Below, piece by piece: positions 21,654 through 33,582 of a stretch of 64,000 nucleotides of DNA. The DNA is taken from NCBI GenBank assembly GCA_015680685.1, contig MNCI01033354.1:164762-228761 (forward strand). Reading direction: 5' to 3'. Positions within the stretch are counted from its first letter, which is position 1. Each line of letters starts with the position of its first letter. The position numbers and the translations under genes are program-made. The DNA is from Gnetum montanum (lineage: Eukaryota; Streptophyta; Gnetopsida; Gnetales; Gnetaceae). Under the pieces are notes generated by a model. The model ran no database searches. It was not told the origin of the DNA and saw only the letters and a program-made list of their open reading frames with translations.

Positions 21654-22115
21654 TTGGTTGTTACTTATTTTTAAGTAATTGACTTGCTAAAATATTCTTT
21701 GTAATGGTTGTGGAAGGTAGTATCCTATTTAAGTTTAGAAACCTACCAAAATAGTATAACTATTAATGATGCAGGTGTTATATATTTATGGTAATCTCTC
21801 ATCTTGTATAGATGTAATGCCCTAATTTATATTTTGTAACCATACTTGTTTACCATAATTGGAGTGATCAAGTTGCATTAATTGAGGGATCAAGTGAGAG
21901 AGTGAGCAAGGCATTTTTCCATTGAATATATTCTCTTCTTGTATAATTCTTGGTTAGAGTTAAGGTTTACTAAGAGCTAGAGCCATTGCTAGATTTTTTA
22001 TATACTTTTTCGAAGATAGTTTCTTATGTTTTTGGTGCATTTCTTCAAAATTTCATGATCAAACTTTTACTTCTATGGGTTTTCATTATTCTATTATTTT
22101 TCACAGTTAAGGTAT
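21654..22115 (+). repeat. Probable copia 3' LTR
   Basis: Starts TTGGTTGTTA after the purine tract. It contains a promoter-like 'tatttaag' near 21726 and the copia-typical 'catttttccattgaat...ttcttgtataattctt' segment near 21910-21950. The right end is not marked by a clear terminal CA or target duplication and is approximate. Confidence 0.4.
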
Positions 22116-22444
22116 AAATTAACAATTGCTATATCTTCCCATGCTTTTCAAGCTCCTATAGGAATGTTATTTAGCCTAGTATCATTTTTAATTTTTATCT
22201 TAAATAAAGGTGTATCCACCTTAAAGAAGGAAAATTCATTAACCAAACCAAAATTTGATTCTTGTTCTTTTTAAATGTCTTATATTGAATATTCTTCATT
22301 TAATAATTTTTAAAAATAAATTTGTCAATTATCTAAGATTTCATTTTCTTTTACCAAAATTATTTTGGATAGCATGTTCTCAATTTATCATAGAAATCAT
22401 CAAAGGTCTTTGCTTGGGTTTGGCTATTACTACTTTTTAACTCC
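22116..22444. other. No recognisable feature
   Basis: AT-rich sequence without motif; the short ORF at 22255-22440 has no recognisable product. Confidence 0.3.
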
Positions 22445-22600
22445 AAAATATAAGATGTTAGCCTAGTGGTAAGACTCTTGATTTGGAAGCTACAAGTTAT
22501 GAGTTTAATTCTAGTGGGCAATGCTAAGTTAAAAAATTTCTATGTGTACAATATACATCTTGGGATATGCCTATATTACAATTATTTTAGGTTCCACTTT
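22445..22600 (+). mobile_element. tRNA-derived SINE-like sequence
   Basis: An RNA polymerase III type A box (TTAGCCTAGTGGTAAG, 22458-22473) and a degenerate B box (GAGTTTAATTC, 22501-22511) lie about 30 bases apart, as in the tRNA-derived head of plant SINEs (consensus TRGCNNAGYGG and GGTTCGANNCC). The body following it to about 22600 shows no tRNA acceptor pairing, so a true tRNA gene is unlikely. Ends and target duplication were not resolved. Confidence 0.45.
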
Positions 22601-22870
22601 GTTTTCAATCCTTAAAACATTTTTTCTTCTTTTGATAACATGTTATTCTTCATTAGTCCACCACCATATTTGTGTATCACATTAGAAAATGTTCTAAAAT
22701 TTGTAAAATCTTTTAAAAAAAGATTTGATATAAATTTATAGGAAACTTTTAACCTAATGTTAATCATCCTCCTTTTTTATATAGGTCACTAACATTGACA
22801 AAGTTAGAAAACTACAAAAATATAAACCTAAAAAATGTAGAATTTTTTTTTAAAATTATCTCTTTATTGA
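22601..22870. other. No recognisable feature
   Basis: AT-rich, no motif seen. Confidence 0.3.
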
Positions 22871-23329
22871 GGATTGAGAACTTAGAAGGGGGTTGAATAA
22901 CTTCCAGCCAATGAAACCCAATTCTTACACAATAGATCTACATGGTTCTCCAACTTGGGTACACCCACACTCAAAGGGTAGAATCCTTGCACATCTCCAA
23001 ACTTTGTTCCCTAAAAAATGTGATTTCAAGGACATCATAGCCTTTACAAAGTCTTGAGCTCTGCTAGGGGGTGTTTTCTCTCAGAAGCATACCCAACCCC
23101 TTAAGGTCCTAACAAGCTCAAAAGATGTCTTCTCTCAAGAAGCACATTCAACTTCTCAAGGCTTATAATAGGAGATAGAAAGATTAAGGTAGAAAATGAA
23201 CTAAGCTTCTAATTCATTGCTTTTTGACTCAATAAAACAATAAACAACTTAACAAATGAGATGGAAATGAAGTACAAAATATCTAAAAGATGTATACAAT
23301 TATTTCCTGATCACAAGGACAATGCTTAC
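22871..23329. repeat. LTR-like fragment
   Basis: Opens with 'gaacttagaagggggttga', a phrase common near the start of some plant copia LTRs, and contains a diverged direct repeat (23075-23110 and 23125-23162, 'tctctcaagaagcac' type). It is cut on the right by the LTR starting at 23330. Family not recognised. Confidence 0.3.
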
Positions 23330-23904
23330 TATAACATCCCCATTCCCAAATGATGTTGCTACATAACGAAGATGGTGTGTCCCCACAACTAATCTTGAGA
23401 TTAGTATAACAAGACCCTAAATGGGAAAGATGTAATTAAGACCCAAAAGGACATATTGTAAGAACTAATATGTCTTTCAAGGTGACCTTTAAGGGTTTGA
23501 ACTAAGGTGTTTATACCTAGGCATAGAGGTCATCTTAGCATGGAGTTGTAGAGCCAATAAATGTAAGTAACATGTGTTGGGTGAAGCAAGACAGGAAGAA
23601 TACTAGCCATCCTTTCTATTTGATTATTGGCCTAATCATGGTGGCAGTGCTATTATGCCTCTAAGGGATAGATGTCAAAGGAAGAAAACCCAAAGAACAC
23701 TCTCAGAGCATGATCCAAATACACTATTCCACATCAATAAAGCATTCTTTTCTCCTTTCATTCTACATTTTTCCTATTATTTTCTTTATGCTTAATGTCA
23801 AATGTTACATATATTTGATGTTTGCTACATTATCATCTTATGCCTAATGTCTAATATAATGTATATTTGATGTTTTCCACGACATTCAAGAATAGGATGT
23901 CACA
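23330..23904 (+). repeat. LTR of element R (initiator-Met primer type)
   Basis: Begins TATAACATCCC and ends GGATGTCACA, imperfect inverted ends of the TGTAACATCC/GGATGTTACA type. It contains a 52-base tandem pair (from 23786 and 23838). It is followed after two bases by a primer-binding site, which fixes its plus orientation. No second LTR was found in the window. Confidence 0.6.
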
Positions 23905-23906
23905 TT

Positions 23907-23918
23907 TGGTATAAGAGA
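23907..23918 (+). promoter_or_regulatory. Element R primer-binding site (tRNA-iMet type)
   Basis: TGGTATAAGAGA resembles TGGTATCAGAGC, the initiator-methionine tRNA complement used by many plant LTR retrotransposons. Confidence 0.55.
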
Positions 23919-24899
23919 AAACCACGATCCAAGAACTAATCAAACCATGGGCTGACTACAACTTGATGATGAACCATGGAACCATGACCTAAGAAGAGAC
24001 ATGGACCACCCCGAGATGCATCATATGTCCAAGATGATCCATACATCTACAAAAGAACCATGAAGTGTATCATGTTCAATATCAACCCCATCAACCAAGA
24101 TTCCTTCAAGGATATTAACAATGAGGAGATCCGATTATGCCTCACCAAGGTACATCAACTGCAAGAGACATTGGTCAAATAAGGATATACTAGTCTAGGT
24201 AACTCTTACCCACCTTGCAATATCATTAGAATGTTAATTGATTAAGTTAATTGTTAAGTTCCTTCCAAAAGGTTAGTAACCATGGTGTAAGTCCATCTTA
24301 TCTTGTTTTGAACATATTATCACTAATTACATAGCCCCTGTAACTTGGTATTACCTATCCTTACTTAACACTTATAAACATGCTAGTAAGCATAAGGAGG
24401 TCAACCTAGTAATAAGATTGGTTCATCCCCATCCAATTGATAAGGGTTATTATCATGAGACCCAAAGGAAAACTAATACAAAATGGTAATGTTGGGATAT
24501 CTTACTTCTACTTAGTACGTAGGGTATAAGCTTGATGCAAGAGGATAGGCTTACATCATAATTGCCAAATCATAAGGTAAAAGTATTATATCATTGCATT
24601 CAAAGATCAGTATATTATTTATAATCATTCAAGTCATTTATAAGTCACCATGTTGTCTATAAATCAACCTAGTAATGTCATTTTTAATAAAATAAGTTAT
24701 TTTTGGCCTTTCAAATCTTGAAACTCCAACTTAGTTTTAGGACCCTAAAACTATGTTCAATATGTAATACTCATTGAGATGATTCCAACCTTACTCGTGG
24801 TTTGATAAATACTGATGTTTAAAGTTTTTCGTTATGTATGCCTACTATAAATAAATAAATTATATATATATATAAGTTATCAAATCTACCCTTCCCACC
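23919..24899. other. Element R leader remnant and unassigned sequence
   Basis: About 280 bases after the primer site read like a leader or gag start (CCATGG-rich, no frame preserved). From 24200 no motif is recognised. A TATA-like run lies at 24845-24875 (TATAAATA followed by TA repeats). Confidence 0.3.
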
Positions 24900-25800
24900 A
24901 ATCACCAAAGACAACTGTTGGTTATGCGTAAGAAAATGGTATAATCGTATTTAAATCATTTAATAAATTAATTTAATTGCTGGCCGTTGTGTCTGGGCCA
25001 TTTGGTTTGGCCGCGGCATGGCCCGCTGCACTGCCATTTGAGCTTATGTCACTCCTAGGCATTTTCTTGGTTGTTGAGGGGATAAAGTTAAAAAACAAAA
25101 AACACACATAGAGCTTTTGCAATTCATCATGCACTATTTTGTGGAGGAAACGAGGCAATATACAGGTCCGTCAACACCTCATTAGTTCTACATGCTTCCA
25201 TGAAACATAAATGGCCTGAATTTTTCATAATTTGAGTTTCTTAAAATTAACTTGAATTCCAGGTCACCCAAAAATTCATCTCCCAATTCCACATTAGCCT
25301 ACCCACCGTCCCACATGTAACATAACCACCACCACTACCGTAAAAGCTTCCGCTGTTACACTTGTTTAAATGCATTATGGATGCCCATAATGAAATTTAT
25401 GTTTTTAGTGTATCGATTCCATAACGAAATTACATTCATTTAAATGCATAATGGAGGTCATAACGATAGCACCAAGAGAAATAACAAAGCACCAGCTTCT
25501 CCAATAAATAAATATGGAAGATGACTGGTCTAGGATTTGATATGTATGCAAATTCTGCGATTGAAAACCATCATGAATCTGCAGTTGCTTCTGCTGCTGC
25601 TGCAAAATCATGGTCGGCTTTTGCAAGTAAAAATGCTGAAGCATGGCTGCCTGGTGTATCAGTAGTGCAACCTCTGCGCAGTATGATGACTAAGAAGCAA
25701 GAAAATGACAAAATCATTCAAATTCCTTTACACTACTCAGGCTAAGTAGACAAGGTGAAGGTAAAATTGACGGATAAAAGTTGAAATATTAAGAGGAAAA
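24900..25800. other. Low-repeat island with unassigned reading frames
   Basis: Composition and complexity differ from the surroundings: a GC-rich patch at 24978-25050 and an Ala-codon-rich patch at 25560-25640. Plus 25521-25745 could encode 74 residues beginning MTGLGFDMYANSAIENH with an Ala-rich middle. At 24973-25158 the minus strand gives a 61-residue frame ending GPDTTASN, while the plus strand gives a hydrophobic stretch (PFELMSLLGIFLVVEG). None was recognised. A diverged direct repeat (TTTAAATGCATTATGGA type) lies at 25366-25382 and 25439-25455. It may be a remnant of a host gene exon; no splice or start evidence decides this. Confidence 0.2.
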
Positions 25801-26557
25801 AATTTGACAATTAATTCAAATTGACTTATTGGCAGTAACTGAGTTAAAAACTCCGTAATTAAGCGCATTCATCAAAAGTAGTACCAATATGGGTAACCTT
25901 GCTTTTTGTGCAAATAGTTTTGAACCTTAAAAAGCCATAACTTTTGATTGGGAAAGCCTTTTTTGGGCAAACAAAGAGTCATTTCCTATAGATTTGAACC
26001 TTCTAGACACAATGGTGAAGTCAGATTTATCCCATGATGCTTCAAAACATTACTTTTTACTCCTTGCCCAACCCGATGTCTCAAGACTCTCAAATACTCC
26101 ATTTTAGCATAACTTAGGCATATGGTGTCCATTTCTAACTCATGAATGGTCAATAATGAGACAAATTTATCATTCGGGTACCCAATAATTTGATTTGATG
26201 ATATATTGAATTGCGCCTTAAGAAATCATGCCTAACAATTTAATTGTAAAGATTTACAAATTTACAAATTTAACCTCTTAGACCATCTTGAGCCTTAAGA
26301 TTAAATGTTGAACCTTTGTATGTAGATATTCTTAGCCTACTAATTGTTGGAGTGTTATTAGTTACACTACTGGAGTTAGTGTCTTAAGGAGGGTGTAAAA
26401 GTTAAGATTTAGATAATATAGCCAAATGTTACCAACCCCAAATTAGTTGGTGAACCAAAATGGTTGAGAAGATGTATATTAATTTGTCTTGCAACCAAAT
26501 CATACAGTAGAATAACATGAAGAGTCATAATCTTGTTCCGACAATGTGTATGATACC
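25801..26557. other. No recognisable feature
   Basis: No ORF or known motif; it abuts the P 5' LTR. Confidence 0.3.
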
Positions 26558-27488
26558 TATTGAACCCCTTAACATTCAAGCTTTTAACCTTGTAAGTTCG
26601 TATTTTTATTTTTTTATTGTTTTATTGTATCAAAGGTAATTGATTTTAGTAATAAAATTTGATAAGTATTAACTTTCTTGTTGATTTCTATGTATCACAG
26701 GAAATCGCAGTAGCAGTGGAAATTAATGTCAATTATATTGATCCTCATAGCAATAGTGATATGCATCAATGACATAGATTTCTAGAGAAGAAATCTATTG
26801 TGAAGAAATCAAGATGTCGATTTCATTCATTGGGTGATCTAAATTGAGTATCAAAGATCCCTAAAATCGTGATGCAATTCAACAACTCTGAAATTGATAG
26901 CTATCGAATTCTTTGCTACTAATCAAGTTCCAAATACTTATTTTTTCTAATTATTGTAAAGCCCTTATGTATAACTAAGAAGCTCATCCATGAGCAATGG
27001 GAGATGCCAATTTTAAGAAAGAACCCATGCCGAATTAAATTCTTCTTTATTTTTGCTATAAATTATTAATGAAGATGGTTGCCCCCAATGGCAATCAACA
27101 ACCATTAATGTTATTAAGTCTATGAAGTTGCTGCATTGTAAAGGTAGTAGAGAAAAGTCACAGATTAAGTGACGTCTCCTTTATAATATTATAATATTTA
27201 TGATAAATTTATGTACTTTTCAATTTGGTTTAATTAATTATTTTTATCTTTAAACTTAATATTAGAAGTTAGGATGAAGGCTTTTTTATTTTACTTATGA
27301 GTGATAGTAATAAGTGTGGAGCTTTTAATTAAATTCAAATCTAATTATTTATCGTCATGATGATCTTTTTCATTTTGAAACCATTCCTTCATGGATATGA
27401 CTCATAGGTTTGTCATAGACGAGGTGATAATTTTCCAATAGAGATAATTGTTAAGGTAGTCTAGCACCAAACTTTGGCTGAATCATCA
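26558..27488 (+). repeat. P 5' LTR
   Basis: Begins TATTGAACCCCTTAACATTC and ends AATCATCA; the 3' LTR at 63965 begins TGTTGAACCCCTTAACATTC, which identifies the start and shows the TG-to-TA change. A TATA-like box (TATAAATT) lies at 27057-27064. Confidence 0.75.
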
Positions 27489-27491
27489 ATT

Positions 27492-27510
27492 TGGCATTTG
27501 TTGCCGAGAA
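27492..27510 (+). promoter_or_regulatory. P primer-binding site (tRNA-Asp type)
   Basis: TGGCATTTGTTGCCGAGAA, three bases after the LTR, resembles TGGCGCCGTTGCCGGGGA with one inserted base and several substitutions. Confidence 0.65.
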
Positions 27511-27529
27511 GGCCAGCAAAGTTAATCAT

Positions 27530-28455
27530 TGATGAGTAGTCAAGGTACCCTATGCCCAACCATACGAATCATGAAGCATTCACATGCAATCCAGTCGAAT
27601 TCCATGGACTCTATAGTTTCTGGTTTAGTAGTCTTCTAGAAATTGAACCTTGTCCTAAGGTCATTCATTGTCTTCCCAATTACACTTGTGATGTACAAAG
27701 GTATGGTTAAGTGTAATCAAGGTATATGATTTCTGTTGTTTTACATTTTATGTTCTTTGGTGCTTAGAGTAGAGAGATGAAATAATTTAACAACTAATCT
27801 AATTTAACTACTTAACTAGTCCCTAACTAATCCTAACATAAGCATCTAGTCCCATTTTCTATACACATCCTGAACCCATGTATCCATTGCTGGGTTACCA
27901 AGTGCTACACTACTAGGTGCACCAAGTAATAATGCTGTTGGGATTACCAAGCGAATACGTGTTTATGCTTGAAGCAATCATACTTATGTATTTTATCTAT
28001 CTAGCTTAATTAATTAACTAATTACTTAAGGTCTAATTTAGCTTAATTTAACTTAATTAATGGCATAATTAATGAAGGAAATAAATGCATAAATAAATCA
28101 TTAATCTATTCTAAGTTTTGCAAGGTTTGATCAAAAGGCTCATCTTTATTGTTGTACACACTAGTATGCTTTAGGTACAACAGTGCTCAAATAAAGATCT
28201 GTACACTTTTTGACTCCTATTGTGGGTACTCAAAGAAATATTCTAACTTTCAAATAGAAAAAATGCAAAAGCTCTACTACTACTATGACTTCTATCCACC
28301 ATAAACATGGCTAGGAGCTTGTATTTATAGTTTTTGCTACAATACTACATCAACTGGGTCTCGTAGATGTAGCAAATGCTATGTCAACATGGCATCGTTG
28401 ATGAAGCAACATCACATAAACAAGGCCCATCAATGCAACACTTTAACACTCATCA
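27530..28455 (-). repeat. M1 3' LTR
   Basis: In plus coordinates it begins TGATGAGTAG and ends CACTCATCA; it is colinear with 39828-40757. The TATA box (TATAAATA on the minus strand) is at 28329-28322. Confidence 0.85.
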
Positions 28456-28470
28456 TATCACAATGATTGT
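28456..28470 (-). promoter_or_regulatory. M1 polypurine tract (decayed)
   Basis: The minus strand reads CAATCATTGTGATA just before the 3' LTR, a decayed form of the CAGTCATGGGGGTATA tract of E1. Confidence 0.45.
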
Positions 28471-28639
28471 ATGAAAACTCATCTTTGAGTTCCCTTACAA
28501 AATTGGAAAGGTATGTGATTATTGATTGACTCTTAACAAAACAAACTAACTTAACAAAACTGAGTGCCTGAGTGTACAAGTCAACAAATTACAAAAAATG
28601 GTGTTGTTCATAACACAAAATTGAATACCATTACATGAC

Positions 28640-31555
28640 TACATAAAAATTGAATAGCACATCCTCTAGTGGCATGAAGGTGGTGGAGAAGATCAAATAG
28701 TCCTAAGTAGTGGAGACTCCTAAGGTTCTAAAGGACCTTCATCAACTTTAGGCACGTGGAGTAGCTAAGGTAGCTGTGGCTATCCTACTATAGCTACAAC
28801 CTCCAATAGAATATGAAAGGCATATAGCAATGCCTTCATCTTCTCCTCCTTACTCTAGGGATCATTCACAATCCACGCAAGATCACCAATGTGGGCTAGA
28901 ATGGGGATATCCCATGAACATAAATTATTGTGAACATCTTCTTCACATTGACAAAGCATGTAGTGATCCATTTGCATTCAATATCGAATGCCCTGACTAT
29001 GTTCTATAGCTCCTGGTAGTCATTCATCCTCTTGGTCAGGTTCTCAGTAGTTGATCGTTGATCAGTGAATCATGCCTTAAGAACTTCAAGTTTAGCATTT
29101 TCCACCACAAGCTTTTTCTTGGTGTCTTCATGATGCTTGAACTCATTCTTGTACAACAAGTATGAGCTAGCCACCTATTTCTCCAATTCTAACCATGACT
29201 ATCTAGTAGTTAACATGGCCATATTTGTGTAACAAAGAATAACAAGCTCCATATATTCTATCATCTTCTCAATTTGCAACTCCTTTGTATGGATTTCTAT
29301 TTTGTTGTAGGTGTCTATCCCATCAACAATGGGTTGCCATAATTCTTTCCCTTGCTGGAGTTGCTGGAGGGATTCATTCACTTTCACCTTTGTTAACTAA
29401 ATGGGTTTCTTGTTTACTTCCTTTTGTAGATTGACTTGCTTTTTGTAATGATCTTTAACTTTCTCAAATTTAAGAGCTTCTGATTTCCAAGCAACCACAT
29501 TGATTGCAATTTTCTAGTGAAGGATGTGAACCTCCTCCATGGAGAGATATCTATTTTCTACTACCAATCTCCTTAGTTTTGTGTTTGCTTTGGCTAGTTA
29601 CCCCTACTATTGATGGATGAAATCTGTTAATCGTTGCTTGTGCTCATAAACATTTTGCATGCGATGGTTCTATGTGATCAACTGTGTGTTCTCCTAATGG
29701 GTCTAATCCAAGGCCTTTCAAATCTTGTGTTGTGTGGCCTCTGCTAAGCATTGGTAGAACACTACCATCTCCATTGCACCCTCAATTCTTTTTAGTTTAG
29801 TGTGAAGCTATTTTATAGCTTTATCTCTTGTTAGTGCCAGGTTGAGGAATGTAGGGTTAGTAATCTAGTTTCTTAACTCAACAACTTCCATAGCCAAGCA
29901 TTCATTCAACTCCTTGGCTATTTTGGGTTGTCCCTCCAAGATGATATTCTTATTCCTTACCTCTAACATCTCTAACTGTATTATGGTAATATTATCTAGA
30001 AGGTCAAATACATTCGAAAGTGGTTACCTAGTTCCTACCAGTTGGTCTAGCATATCTTTGTGTTGTGATACGTTTATTCTACTGCTTGTGGTTCCTAGGG
30101 ATGTTTGCACATCTTTGAGTGTAATGATGTCTGATGCAAATGCCACAGGTGTGTTGAGTGTTTTAGCAATATGATCATGGACCACTTCTACTATAGTCTC
30201 CTACCCTTGGTGCTACATCACCAATACCATTGCCCATTCACCTTCTTCCAAGAGCACTAAGAAGATCATAGCATTTCCAGAGATTTTTGGAAGTGGCTAT
30301 TCTTCTGCGAGAGATACTATGATCTTCCTAGTGCTTAGATTTGACCTCATGGGTAGCTATGTTCTTTGTGCCAAGAAAATAGATCCACCTTCATCCATCA
30401 AACCGATTGTCTAGGCCACCTCATTTAGGTGACTCATTGTTAGTCTATACATGGATGGTTCCCTACCACCTGTGTCTGCTCATTGCTCTTGTTCACTCAA
30501 GAGTCATTGTCAATATTCATGCAATCATTAGGCATTTTCAGTGATGCTTGACATAGTTGTTGAAGTGGTAGGTGGAGGTGGTGGTTGCTACCCCTCTTCT
30601 TGAATAGTCATTGCCAACATCTTATCCTTTATCATTTCCACCCAGTTGGTGACCAGAACATGCCTGAAAATGTCATTAGTGTAATAGGCTATTTCTCCCC
30701 TCTAACAAAGTTTCCTAATCAGGCATGGGAAGGGGAGTGCCTTCCTTCCACATTCATTTTCTATAAATTGTTTCTCCATCTCTAGATAGACCAGCTGTGG
30801 AAGGTTGATAGGAAATCTCCCACTCATAGCAGTGCATGCTTAGGCAGAGAAGGTAGTGATTTTTCTTGGCCTCACCATAAGATTAAGGTAAAAGACCACA
30901 ACCTTGTAGTGGATCTTCTCTGTTGGTGTGAGCATGCCAAACTCCTTGTGGTCGACACATAGCATCGCTAAACCCATTCTTTCTTCATGCTGGAATCTAC
31001 CTACATTGGGATCTTAACAAGGCTTACCCCCATTTCTGGTAACCTAAGCACTATAGCGATGGCCTGCACCAAGTTAAACACTGAGATGTCTTTGATTTTT
31101 ACCATTGATCTAGGCTACCTGTTGTTCTAGAATAGGAATGTCTCTCCCATGTTCCACTCCCTAGTGAAAGTAATGATTGGCCACATGGGAGAGGCTTTTA
31201 GCTAGTCTTGTACTTATTTTAGTGCTTACTGCAATAATGGACCAAATTTTAACTCCTAGATCACTATTTTCTAGACCTCTCACAATTTGATATGATTCAA
31301 GCAAGCCTTTGTCAAGGTCACCTCCAAATTTGCTTATGGTGATGGCGCATCATCTTGATGGAAGTGTTCTATTGCTATTGCTAGTTTTGGAATCTATTTG
31401 ATAGATTCCACTTCTACCTCTTCTCTAAGATGACCTATGGCATGGATTGCTAGTGTTTCTTCTTAGGCTTGTTCTTAGCCTCTTCCTATTCTAGGTTGTT
31501 TCTCCCTTAGTTGAGATGGTCTTGCTTCCTGCATGTGCTTTCCCTTTGGTGTCAT
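28640..31555 (-). pseudogene. M1 extra ORF (env-position), coiled-coil protein remnant
   Basis: Downstream of pol, a frame opens at an ATG (31555) shared with M2 and continues, with stops and at least one frameshift near 31000, for about 970 codons. The N-terminal third is not clearly assigned. The middle (about 31000-30600) contains 'FGMLTPTEKIHYKVVVFYLN' and 'GRKALPFPCLIRKL', resembling the domain annotated in plants as 'putative plant transposon protein'. A Pro/Ser-Thr-rich hinge near 30580 leads into a long Lys/Glu/Leu-rich coiled-coil half (e.g. 'VNESLQQLQQGKELWQPIVD' near 29370). No signal peptide or transmembrane segment was seen, so a classical envelope role is not supported; function is unknown. 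Short plus-strand ORFs here are antisense shadows. Confidence 0.6.
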
Positions 31556-33580
31556 CTATGGTCACAACACATTCATGGATTAGTAGATATAATGTGTAAC
31601 TCTAAATATTTGAATACCTTTTCTCATTATTTAGTTACACTTTTTCTAAGGTTGGGCCATGGTATATTGATTATTTTATTAATTATTTATTAAAAATATC
31701 ACCAAAGCTTGTTGGAAAGATTTAACTCTTGTAATTTGGTGTTTAATAGTTGATTTTATAGTTAAACCTTTGTGGGAGTTAGAAAAATGATGAAAAATTT
31801 TCTATCAAAAATGGGACATTTGTAGCCCCCATGATGAAGAGCTTACTTCTAGTAGCTACAGGGTTGAAGAACAGGGTGATTTGGATAAATGGTTAGGAAG
31901 TTATGAGCTCTAAAAGGTTATGGGCTTTGAAAATTTGAAAAACACCCTTGGCGTTTTTGAGAAAATGTAAAATTTTTCAAGTGGAGTCACACATATATAC
32001 ACTATTTTTCTTTTACATCGATGGGGCCTCATATATGGGTCTACTCCATTGATGGGGCCTCGTATATGGAGCACATAGGCAGAATTTTCAAATTTGAATA
32101 TCTCAAAAAATATAAGAATTTTTTCAATGAATTTTGGATTCATGGAATTTCAAAAAGGCCAAGAATATGATAAAATCATTGAAGAGGATTTTGAAGTGTT
32201 CAAAAATTAAAAAATTGAATGAAGAATATTTTTAATAAATAAAATATGTAAAGGAGCAAATGGTGTGATACAAAATCTAGGTGTACAAAAGATTCTGATT
32301 ATGAGAATGTCTAAAGATAAGGTACTTAACAAATCCAACCAAGAGATATGCAAGTGAATCCTTCCCATAGCATGCACATGCCTTGTTTGCCCTTGCATAA
32401 CCTCAACTAAATGAGTTCATGAATCCCATAGGTGATTAATGGTCAATGGAAGTTATGGACCAAAACCTAGAAGATTCTACCAAAGAATTCAAGTACATTA
32501 GACCAAGACACCGAATCGAGAACATGGACACTAGTAGTGAGGTGAATCATGGTCAGCAGAGAAAGATGATGGACAAGGTGGAATTGAATTCCAAATTGAG
32601 ATCATAAGAAGTCCCTTGTAAATTTTTGTGTTTAAAATGACCTAAGAAGATCCATCCTTAGTCTAGACCAAAACAAACCCCTTTTAGTGACTTTACATCA
32701 CCACTCCAAGATCAATCCATTCCCTTAAGATATAAGAGTACTTCCATAGAACAACCACCAATCCATAAAGAGGAGAAAAGGGAAGTAGAAAGTGAGAAAG
32801 GGCCTTAGTTAGAGGGGACTTTCAAGCATGGGTAACATATCTTTCTAGTCCCATAACCAGTGCTTGTAGCCCATTTATTTGTCTACTGGGTGTGCTTTGA
32901 ATCCCCATCATGTTTTTCTTTTTCTTTTTCTTCTTTTTGGATGGAAACCACACCATGCAAAGATTTTATTTGACTTCCTATTATTGGATGACATGGTACG
33001 ATAAGAAGTCTATGAAAAAACTTGAGCATCCAAGTAGAAGAGCACAAAGAGTATTAAATCCCCTTGAATTCACACCTTGTACAAACCTTTAAATCCTTTC
33101 CAATTTTGAAAACTACCAAGGTTACCAATTTATTAAAATCTTAGTTAATGAAAGGAATCTCAAACTTCCAAAACAAGGAAAACCATAGAGTTTATAAATG
33201 AGTGGATGTCGTGGACTCATTACTTGTTCCATGGAAAAGAAACCATGATTGAGCCATTGGTAAAAAAATTCAAAAATAGAAACCAAACATTAGCCAACAA
33301 AACATAAAGCATAAATCACCAATAGTAACAGCTATAGTACCACTATGTCCTGTTGGCACAAAGCATGTTTTATTAGCAAAAACTTAAAAATCACACTCAA
33401 ACCAAACAAAGTAAAATATATAAAAAAGCTTAAAAATTTAAAAAATATTTAAGTGTATTAACGATGGTGTAAAAAAATGGTGTAAAATAAGAAAAATTTT
33501 GAAAATAAAAAAGATGTGAAATTAATAAATTGTAAAATCAAAAACATAAAAAAATATAAAAATTTAGAAGCCATATGAAT
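31556..33580 (-). other. M1 non-coding region between pol and the extra ORF
   Basis: No ORF of note. It is colinear with 46525-48690 in M2 and in part with 14100-15100 in E1. A purine-rich tract on the minus strand (about 32940-32905, AAGAAAAAG type, followed by CATGATGGGGATT) recalls an internal purine tract. Confidence 0.5.
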
Positions 33581-33582
33581 GA

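Noticed and set aside
22458-22511. A tRNA gene
   Set aside because: A and B boxes are present, but no acceptor stem or complete cloverleaf pairs; a SINE head is the better reading.
24978-25110. Organelle DNA insertion (hydrophobic plus-strand frame)
   Set aside because: The hydrophobic stretch did not match any chloroplast or mitochondrial protein recognised, and the flanks are ordinary nuclear sequence.
25405-25644. Gln-rich minus-strand ORF
   Set aside because: The glutamines come from the complement of a GCT/GCA-rich (Ala) plus-strand patch; no other support.
29914-30785. Plus-strand ORFs at 29914-30174 and 30585-30785 (and 44427-45376, 46432-46725)
   Set aside because: They run antisense to the extra ORFs of M1 and M2, whose minus-strand frames make structural sense; treated as shadows.
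28640-31555. A retroviral envelope gene
   Set aside because: Position fits, but no signal peptide, transmembrane segment, cleavage site or glycosylation pattern was seen.
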